A stretch of DNA of 64,000 bases from Amaurobius ferox (Eukaryota > Arthropoda > Arachnida > Araneae > Amaurobiidae). The stretch is taken from contig OX578145.1 of assembly GCA_951213105.1 (NCBI GenBank), positions 8,205,191 to 8,269,190 of the forward strand, in the 5' to 3' direction. Of this stretch, positions 56,416 through 64,000 are shown in pieces. The notes under the pieces are model-generated. The model saw only the letters and a program-made list of their open reading frames with translations. It was not told the origin of the DNA and searched no databases. The number at the start of each line of letters is the position of its first letter. Position 1 is the first letter of the stretch. A program made the position numbers and the translations under genes.

Positions 56416-57296
56416 AAAATAGGTTATTCTTACAGTAGATACTTATATTCTTTCCAAGATATTGAATTTTCGTCAATGAGTCGTCATTTTCATTGATTTA
56501 GCCTCATTTTTATCCATTTGGCGAGATTTTCGTTAATTTGGCAATATTTAAAAAAGTCGCCAAATTGGCGATAGTCCGTCAAATTCGTCGCCAAAATCTC
56601 GCCAAGCGTTATGAACGGATAAATAAGTTATTCTTATAAAAGATAAATGACTATTGGCGCTCAAATACAAAAATATTTCTTAAAGTATCTTTTCTCATGA
56701 ATGGAACGAGCTAGATCCACGAGAATGTCACCCAATTTATTGCATGAGATTACATAAAAAAAGTGAACAGGTTTCTCAACAGTTAATATTTTTTTTTTTA
56801 TTTATGGGATTTTTTGATAAATTTATTTGAAAAATATACAATATCTCGAGAACGGTTCATGCTAGTGTACTAAAGTTTATGCCAATCGTTTTCTAAAGAA
56901 AAATTACATATGAAATATCTATTTGCGTAACTTTATTAAAGGTTTTGATTTTTTGATGATTTTTTTCAAAATTTCACTCGAAAATTTGGGGGTGGGGGGT
57001 AGGGTTCTGAACATTCGATTGTGTTTAAAAACAATAGGCGTCCAGTATTCATAGATTGTAATTTTTGTACCAAATTTCGTTTGAATCGCTCCATTCGATC
57101 GGGAGATGTCGTCTCTACAGACTAACTGACAGACACACACACATACTTTCACACACACACAGACATCACCTCAAAAATGTTCGATTTGTGATCAGGAATG
57201 CTTGGAACGTGCTCTCCCGTCGAAAACTCGAATTTGAATTTTCGACCCTGTCACAATACTTTCATTATACATTATACTATGTATATAAGGAAAGTA

Positions 57297-57688
57297 AAAA
57301 GCACATGGACCTATAAAAACAACTCACCTCTTGTTATTCGAGTATTGTTCGTTATAAAGCAAATTTGGATATACCATCTGAATAAGAAAAACGTTCTGTG
57401 CAAAGCCTTGTGCATAAAATGTTAGGACCATAATCTTGATAAAATTATATTTATGTATATATTTTTCAAATATATAAATAAATATGATTATATACTTTTC
57501 AAATATATAATTATATTTAGTTTGAAAAATACATTTGAAAATTATAAAACAATTATATTTGAAAATGTAATTAATATATATTTTTCAATTGATATATATT
57601 TGATTTATGTTTGAAAAATATATATCAATCTATATATTTTTCAAATAAAGCTCTTGCAGTTTTAAAATTCCATCATCTTGTGCATAAA
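57297..57688. other. Unassigned AT-rich DNA
   Basis: 57440-57650 is made of alternating TTTTTCAAATATATA and TATATATTTGAAAAA motifs, direct and inverted, so it can form several hairpins. No gene. Confidence 0.5.
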
Positions 57689-58016
57689 AATCTGATGTGG
57701 GCAGCACATGACTTTCCCTGCAGACATATAGTCACGTTCTCTTTATTTCTTCAATAATTCATTACATTGAGTTGAATGACCCCAAATAACACCCATAACT
57801 ATTTTAAATGACACTAAATTTGCACTTTTAATTCAATTTTCTTTCTCATTTGGTAGCTGGGCTTATTTTCAAAAATTGTGGAGCCAAAATGCGAAAAAAA
57901 ATAAACTGTCTCGAGAACGGCTAGTCCTAGTGTATTGGGTGTTGGTCTTATTCTTTTGGTCGTTAAACATTACATATAAAACAAGCATTTAATTAATATA
58001 TTTGAGCAGTAGTTTT

Positions 58017-59298
58017 TAACACTTTACAGCATAGTTGAAAAGTGTTTATGACTTTGTTCATTCTGTCTGTCTGTCTGTCTATCCGTTAGCACGGTAACTG
58101 TAGTACAAATGACTTTATCAAAATGAAATTTTAGTATGTTGTTCAGACGGTTTGTGGGACCTATGGGAATATAAATGAATAATATCACCCAATTAGTTTT
58201 GGATTGAATCCGGGTTGAAAAATGAAATACATTGAATCCTGAGGAGATCACGTGACCATTATATGAAGAGATCACGTGACCTACTTCAAAATAAAATATT
58301 GCATCCTTCTTGTGTCAAAATCGTGATTTTTAAAGTTCTTTTTAATTCATATTTAGTGTTATATCCGTCCTAAAACCGCTTTATTTTTGCTTAAATTCTG
58401 TGCATCTACATACTAAAACAACGCATTTACAATATATTTGAGTCTAAATGATCATCCAAATTTGATTATTTTACAACGAAGCCTAATTTTCACTTACGGA
58501 AAATGTAAATACAAAAAGATGTTGAATGAGTTGTATAAGAATTGCTGCATTTCTTTAACGCAAAATTATTTAGCTCATGGAGTCTGCAATATAGCTGATA
58601 TGAATGAAATATTCATTGATTGTACTGAGAGGAGGACGATTTTTTCGATGAAGTTTTAAGCATAGAGTTTAATTACTTGTACCTCCACGGCCTTAAGTTT
58701 TTAAATAAAATAAATTATTGCAGTATTGTGATGAATGAAATGAATGGAAAAAAAAATTATGAATGAAATGCTGCTTTTATAGAGAGAGCCAGGTGTTGTT
58801 GTTGTTGAGACCCAAACCGTCCGACCTACCAGAAAGGTGTAAGGTAACTGTTTGGACGGCCGGGAAGTGCCACCCAATTTGGACCGGAACCCAGTGGGGG
58901 AGGCATCCACACCGTACCCTCCTTCCCCTACCACCAACCTCTCGGAAGGACTTACGGACCCACATGTTTAACGTGATCGTACTCCGCGTGAACACGGCGG
59001 CAGTTTTTGGCAGTGGCTGGAATCGAACCCGGGCCTACCGAGTACAACTCCAGCGCGCTAACCAATGGGCTACCGCGCCCTAGAGAGCCAGGTGTGTTAT
59101 ATTTCGATGACGTCATTTGAATAAATTTCATTTGTTTTCGATAAAGTTTTCAAATATAATAAATTAATGTAGTATGGCGATAATTTTAAAAATATTACCG
59201 AGGAATGTATCGCATTTTAGAGATGTTTAAATAAAATTTCATTGAAGTTAGAAAGTGTTTCATAATCAATGCTTTATGCATGATTGATCTTTCTTGTT
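58017..59298 (+). mobile_element. Family C element nested in B, carrying a SINE
   Basis: It starts TAACACTTTACAGCATAGTT and ends GATTGATCTTTCTTGTT. A deletion joins the segment after AATGAAATACATTGAATCCT to the paired GATCACGTGACC sites (58252-58280). TGACGTCA is near 59109. It shares the B junction with the copy at 40.0 kb. Confidence 0.85.
58783..59095 (-). mobile_element. tRNA-derived SINE with 14-bp target duplication
   Basis: AGAGAGCCAGGTGT occurs at 58783-58796 and 59082-59095. The SINE (58797-59081, 285 bp) is reversed. Its complement starts TAGGGCGCGGTAGCCCATTG-GTTAGCGCG (A box), then GGCCCGGGTTCGATTCCAGC (B box), ACTGCCGCCGTGTTCACGCG, and ends in GGTCGGACGGTTTGGGTCTC plus (AAC)n. 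No 5S part is present here, unlike the copy at 43.6 kb. The open frames crossing it are not coding. Confidence 0.9.
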
Positions 59299-59779
59299 TT
59301 AGATTTTGACGATTTTTGCGGGCCATTTTGCAAAAAAAAAAAAAAAGGGGGATTCTTTTTTTCCGAATCGTACCAAAATCTAATCAGCACCAGAGTGACT
59401 TATCCACCAAATTTTGTAAAACTTGATCTATTAGTTTTTCTACTAGAGCGGATACATGCAATATTTGGGGGCCATTTCGCAAAAATAGACGGGTTCTTTT
59501 ATCTTGAATAGTACCCAAAACTAATCAGCTCCAAGGTCCCACACAGGTGACTTATCTATCAAATTTTATTTAATTTAGTCCATTAGTTTTTGAGTTAGAG
59601 GGGATTCATACATAGCATAGACACACACACAGACAGACACACACAGACGTCACGTTAAAAATAGTATTTTCGTATTCTAGAGGTCTCAAAACGTGTAGAT
59701 CCGTCGAAAACCCGAGTTGCGATTTTCGGTATGATTTCAATACTTTCTCTATGCATTACCATATATTGCAGGGAAAGTA

Positions 59780-60001
59780 ATAAAAAGGGGCGGTCATCAT
59801 ACTGCACAAACTTCGAAAACTCCAATAACAACCTATTTCGAATCGAGAGCAGAATCCAACCTCCGACGCTCAATTTCAAGTCATTTGGATGCAGCGTTTT
59901 CGAGTCATGAGAACGTAATGTTTTGAACTTCTAACGTTAAACGAATTTCCCAGATATTAATTAATATCTTCTGTGATAATTATCGTATCGCGCTGATTTT
60001 T
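59780..60001. other. Unassigned spacer between B elements
   Basis: No feature recognised. Confidence 0.4.
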
Positions 60002-60756
60002 ACTTTCCCTGTAATACATTGTAATGTATAGGGAAAGTATTGGAATCATGCCGAAAATCGCAACTCGAGTTTTCGACGGATCTACTTGTTTCGAGACCTC
60101 TAGAATACGAAAAAACTATTTTTATCGTGACGTCTGTGTGTGTGTCTGTGTGTCTGTCTGTGCAATGTATATATCCACTCTAACTAAAAAAGTAATTGAC
60201 CGAATTTCATAAAATTTGGTAGGTAAGTCACTTGTGAGCGAATCTGGTGCTGATTAGTTTTGGGTACGATTCGGGATAAAAAAAAACCCGCCTTTTTTCT
60301 GCGAAATGGCCCCCAATAGTTTGTATCCACTCTAGTTGAAAAACTAATGGACCGAATTCCCCAAAATTTGGTAGGTAAATCACTTATGAGACACCCTGAT
60401 GCTGATTAGATTTTGGTATGATTCGGAAAAAAAAATAACCTGCCTTTTTTGCAAAATGAACTGCAAAAATCGCCGAAATCTAAAATAAAAAACTACGTAT
60501 GCTCAAATATATCCATGAAATGCTTATTTAATACGTAATTTTTACGAAGAAAAGAATAAGACCAACCCCATTACACTAGGACTAGCCGTTCTCGAGATAT
60601 TTTAGTTTTTTCGTATTTTGTCTACGCCACCTTTGAAAATAAGTCCAGTTATCAAATGAGAACGAAAATTGAATTAAAAGTGAATGAAATTTAATTAAAA
60701 TAAAGAGAACGTGAATATAAGTCTGCAGGAAAAGTCATGTGCTGCCAACATCATAT
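60002..60756 (+). mobile_element. Family B element, full length
   Basis: It starts ACTTTCCCTGTAATACATTG and ends TGCAGGAAAAGTCATGTGCT-GCCAACATCA. A second B copy starts five bases later, again head-to-tail. Confidence 0.85.
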
Positions 60757-61041
60757 TTTTACTTTCCTTGCAATACATGGGGGAAAGTATAGGGAAGGTA
60801 TTGGAATCATGTCGAAAATCGCAACTCGAGTTTTCGACGGATCTACACGCAGGGCCCTCGCTAAGGGGGGGGGGACAGGGGGGGAGTCTCCCCCCCGAAT
60901 GTTGAGAAATCCCTGTACAGTTGGCAAAATCAAGATCCAAGTTGGCAGACTTGGTACATTTTAGATAAAATGATGGATGATATTTTATCATGATATACAC
61001 TCCAATGATCCATATAAATGGAATATGGATAAAAAAAAGGC

Positions 61042-61047
61042 TTTATT
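61042..61047 (-). terminator. Polyadenylation signal of the hAT transposase
   Basis: AATAAA on the minus strand lies about 10 bases past the transposase stop and inside the element. Confidence 0.5.
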
Positions 61048-61056
61048 GTGTTTAAC

Positions 61057-63224
61057 TTATTTTACATAGACACGTATTCGTCTTTGCTTCAGGCAAGACC
61101 ACCTTTCTACAGCATCTTCCAAGTTGATTTCGTTTCCAAAGTCTGCTTCGCACTTCAAAAGCATGAAGCTGTTAAGCTTCATGTTTGTCATTGTTGTTCT
61201 CAAGGAACATTTCGCAATATTTAGCTAAATGAAGGCTCTTTCATTTGTGCTGACTCCATAACCGGCTGTTAAAGTCAATTGGCACATTTTGAAAGCCAGC
61301 TTTAAAGCATTTTTGCATTGAACCATTACGTTCTTCAATGTTTCCATTGATAGTATATGTATGTTCCTCCTTGCATATGTTAACGAAGACTTCTAACTCA
61401 CTTTGTAGAGCCTGCATATGAGACCTAGTAGCTGGAGGGAACATCGTAACAGCCTCTTCAATTGCTTCGATTGTCAGATTATCCTTGTTCAAGGGAAAGT
61501 TGAAAATTGAATATAGTGGAGAAATAGTTGTCTTCATAGCAACCACGTTGTCTTTAAGGTCTCTTCATAGTGTATCAAGGACAGCCTTGAACTCTTTTCT
61601 ATAGCATTGTTTTAGGTCTATGTTTACTTCATTTTCAGCATACTCTTCAATCCTTCTCGGCCTCATTCGTCTTCTATGGTGCAGTTGAAAGTCATGTACA
61701 GGATCAACTTTAATGTTTCCAACACATGTTTCCGCACTTGTGATCAAGTTGTCCATTTCTGTGGTGTTAATATTAATCTTCTCCAAAATTATTACGGTGT
61801 TTTCGACTGTTCAACTGTAATACAATCAATCAAATTCAGATCAGGGCTTTTCAAAGTTTCTGTCAAATTCTTCATTTTATACATAATGTTTTTCATAAAA
61901 AACAAGATAACAATGAAATCAAATGATTTCATCTTTTTGCATAACCCATGCGCTTTTGCTTTTGTAGCACAGTCTAATTCCTGTTGTGTGGAAATTTCTT
62001 CTAATACAGATAGGATAGGTGCAAATGATGTGTTTACAGCTTTTCTAGTCTCTGCTCTGGCTGTCCACCTAGTACTAGACATATTTTTCAAAAGAAGGGC
62101 ATACTTCACTTCTTTGATCTTATTCCTCAACTGTCGGAAACGGTTAGTACTTGAATTGAAGAAAACATACAATGCTTCAAGTGCGTCGAATAAGTCTCTA
62201 ATAATAATGCTGATACTGCAGCTGAGTTCTACGTCTGTGATCTTGACATGGAATGTATGGTATATTATGCCCTATGATTTCTGAGAGTTTCTTTTGTGCT
62301 CCATTAAACTGTCCTGACATTGAACTTGCAAAATCATACGACTGAAAAGCCAATGAGGGTGTGTCAATTTCTTTCTTTCTTAAAGTCTCATAAATTTACT
62401 TTGTCATTCCAATACCTGTTTTTCAGCACATTCAGAAACGTCTAGCAAGCGTTCTCTTGGTTTGCAGTTTTCATCGACAGTACGGACAACAATCGAAAGC
62501 ATATCCTTTTGTGAACTGTCAGGTGTGGTATCAGCCATCACTGAGAAAAAATCACAGCTCTTAATCTCCTTAACAATTTTTTTTTCTATTTCTTCAGCAA
62601 CGAGCTCATTTTGTAACTCAGGACTCATGTAACTCACGTGGTACCGCCATAATTCTCTTTCATCAAACCACGTTTTCAAGATGTGGTTATATCTTGAGAT
62701 CAGCGATATTATTTGTACAAAATTACCATCATTTGATCCTGATCCTTGAAATGCTATCCCTTGACGTCCTAGGATCCTGCATGTGTCGAGCAAGATTCTC
62801 ACTACTTCTCTGTTTTGAAACTGTACTCTTTCATTTTTTATCAGAGCTAATCTCTTGGTTTGATCAAGAAGTACATCAATGTGCCGCTCCTTTATTAAAA
62901 AGTTACAATAGTTGTGGAGTGCTGATCTTTGTGCAATAGATGAAAAGTGAGTTTGTAACTTTCCCAGCTTTTGCTTCTCATTTGCCCCCAATTTCTCACT
63001 CCAATCTTCGACCATGCATCTTCACTCTTCTCTTGACCTACTCCATGAGGAAACAGAAAGCACACAAAGCAGTATGCACAATCTTTAATTGTACTGTATT
63101 CTAAGTACTGAAATTCTTTATACCAATGGGGATTGAATCTGTCTTTACCATCACTTGGAAAGGATGCCAAAATTGGTTGATGAGGCCCTAATTTGATCAA
63201 ATAGTTTTTCTGATCATCTGTCAA
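61057..63224 (-). pseudogene. hAT transposase pseudogene, ZMYM1-like (TTF zinc finger, DUF4371, dimerisation region)
   Basis: The reading order matches ZMYM1-like hAT proteins. A TTF-type zinc-finger segment comes first (KDCAYCFVCFLFPHG, about 63224-63000). It is followed by a DUF4371-like segment with CDFFSVMADTTPDSSQKDML (62560-62480), which holds the expected first catalytic Asp. A SYDFASSMSGQFNGAQKK block lies at about 62345-62290, YIPCQDH near 62250, SSTRWTARAE near 62085, and a C-terminal TTMTNMKLNSFMLLKCEADF dimerisation motif near 61190. The frame changes at about 63000-62940, just after the TGA at 62404, again before 62172, and near 61790. Stops also occur near 61565 and 61240. The gene is therefore dead as it stands. 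The final stop is at 61057-61059. A first exon before 63224 may be missing; TTTGACAG just upstream could be an acceptor. Confidence 0.85.
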
Positions 63225-64000
63225 ATCTGAGGATCAAATTAGGGTTACAGTAATTTTTTTTCTCTTTTGGCAATTTCATGATACAGAATCATGCAAAAAA
63301 ACACCTTTAAGATATTTGAGTATTGAGAGACATTATGGATACATTAATCATACTGATATATCGATGAATGAAATATCGATATAAAATGTGTTATCGGTGT
63401 AAAAAAAAAAAAAAAACCTCCCTAGACTTTACTTAAGTTGGTAAAAATCATTACCTGACTTGGCAATTTTATCGGCTCTCCCCCCCCCCCCCCCAATGAT
63501 AAGTCTTAGCGAGGGCCCTGTCTACACGTTTCAAGACCTCTAGAATACGATAAAACCATTTTTAGCGTGACACCTGTGTGTGTCTGTCTGTCTGTCTGTG
63601 CAGATTGTGTATCCACTCTAAATAAAAAACTAATAGACCGAATTTCACAAAATTTGGTAGGTAAGTCACTTGTGGGCGAGTCTGGTGCTGATTAGTTTTG
63701 GGTTCGATTCGGGATAAAAAAAAAAAAAACCCGCTTTCTTTTACGAAATGGCCCGCAAAAGCTTGTATCCACTCTAGATGAAAAACTAATGGACCGAATT
63801 TCACAAAATTCGATATATGAGTCACTTACAGGTCATCCTGGTGCTGATTAGATTTTGGTACGATTCGGAAAAAAATAACCTTCCTTTTTTTTTTTGCAAA
63901 ATGGACAGGAAAAATTGTCAAATAAATGCTACGTATGCTCAAATATATCCATTACATGCTTGTTTAATACGTAATTTTTAACGAAGAAAAGAATAAGGCC

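Larger units (their letters stand above)
53997..57296 (-). mobile_element. Family A element split by three tandem B elements
   Basis: The A 3' end is at 53997-54059 (GGGCAGCACATGACTTTCTT-TATATAATGCAATGAATTTA...AGTAAAAAAA). The body resumes at 56416 with TAGGTTATTCTTACAGTAGA and runs to the 5' hairpin ending GTATATAAGGAAAGTA at 57296. The two parts join in normal A order (compare AGTAAAAAAATAGATTATTA at 6149-6173). Confidence 0.8.
57689..59779 (-). mobile_element. Family B element split by a C element
   Basis: The B 3' part is at 57689-58016 (AATCTGATGTGGGCAGCACA...ATATTTGAGCAGTAGTTTT). The B 5' part is at 59299-59779 (TAGATTTTGACGATTTTTGC...GCATTACCATATATTGCAGG-GAAAGTA). Other B copies read continuously through GTTTAGATTTTGACGATTTT. 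Confidence 0.8.
60842..63528 (-). mobile_element. Complete hAT element with 8-bp target duplication
   Basis: TCTACACG at 60842-60849 and 63521-63528 is a perfect duplication. The element spans 60850-63520 (2671 bp) with 16-bp perfect inverted ends CAGGGCCCTCGCTAAG. G/C-runs lie just inside both ends, and a subterminal AGTTGGCAGACTTGG / CCTGACTTGGCAA pair is possible. It encodes one transposase pseudogene on the minus strand. Confidence 0.95.
60761..64000 (+). mobile_element. Family B element split by a hAT element (runs off the window)
   Basis: The 5' part, 60761-60849, ends in CGACGGATCTACACG. It resumes at 63521 with TCTACACGTTTCAAGACCTC and the usual B order, and reaches the window end at AACGAAGAAAAGAATAAGGC. 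Confidence 0.85.

Noticed and set aside
61676..62284. 202-residue plus-strand open frame
   Set aside because: It is antisense to the hAT transposase pseudogene, whose motifs are on the minus strand.

Overview
This window looks like repeat-dominated DNA from an AT-rich invertebrate animal genome, most plausibly an arthropod; I cannot place it more closely. Evidence for this includes SINEs with RNA polymerase III heads, hAT and piggyBac-type elements, Helitron-like rolling-circle elements, long (TA)n, (CA)n and (CAGA)n microsatellites, one exon ending in a canonical GTAAGT donor, and no dense coding. Most open frames are repeat-derived and not genes.

Three high-copy repeat families make up much of the window. 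I call them A, B and C. A (about 0.95 kb) and B (about 0.8 kb) are diverged relatives. Each starts with a hairpin of ACTTTCC / GGAAAGT type, followed by a palindromic block around CGAAAATTCGAATTCG, a (GT)/(CA)/(CAGA) microsatellite and a CTCGAGAACGG motif. Both end in the same 3' terminus (AAAGTCATGTG..GCCCACATCAGA, with a small ATGTG/CACAT hairpin) and sit in T-runs. C (about 1.15-1.4 kb) has a 5' hairpin, a (TCTG)n block and a 3' hairpin. I infer that all three are non-autonomous Helitron/Helentron-like (HINE/DINE-1-like) elements.

Layout. 0-5 kb: mostly unassigned DNA, a piggyBac-like MITE at 1.2 kb and a foldback element with 289-bp arms at 4.2-4.9 kb. 5-10 kb: A, B and C copies. 10.3-11.2 kb: non-autonomous hAT with a perfect 8-bp target duplication. 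13-16 kb: tRNA-derived SINEs, minisatellites and a dispersed repeat (F). 17.5-23.8 kb: an inverted duplication holding three C copies, a tRNA-Ser-like SINE and a Helitron with a CTAG 3' end. 26-43 kb: more A, B and C copies, often nested, and a second short hAT (37.55-38.23 kb). 43.6 kb: a SINE fusing a nearly full 5S rRNA sequence to a tRNA-like part. 48.9-49.05 kb (minus strand): the only convincing host exon, with a start codon, acidic/lysine-rich N-terminus and splice donor. 50-60.8 kb: A and B copies, including a head-to-tail run of three B copies inside one A copy, and a C copy in B carrying a tRNA-SINE. 60.85-63.52 kb: a complete but decayed hAT element encoding a ZMYM1/DUF4371-type transposase, flanked by 8-bp duplications and inserted in a B copy.

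There is no evident operon-like or multi-gene system. The most informative content is the insertion history: several insertions can be dated relative to each other, and some have an empty site elsewhere in the window.
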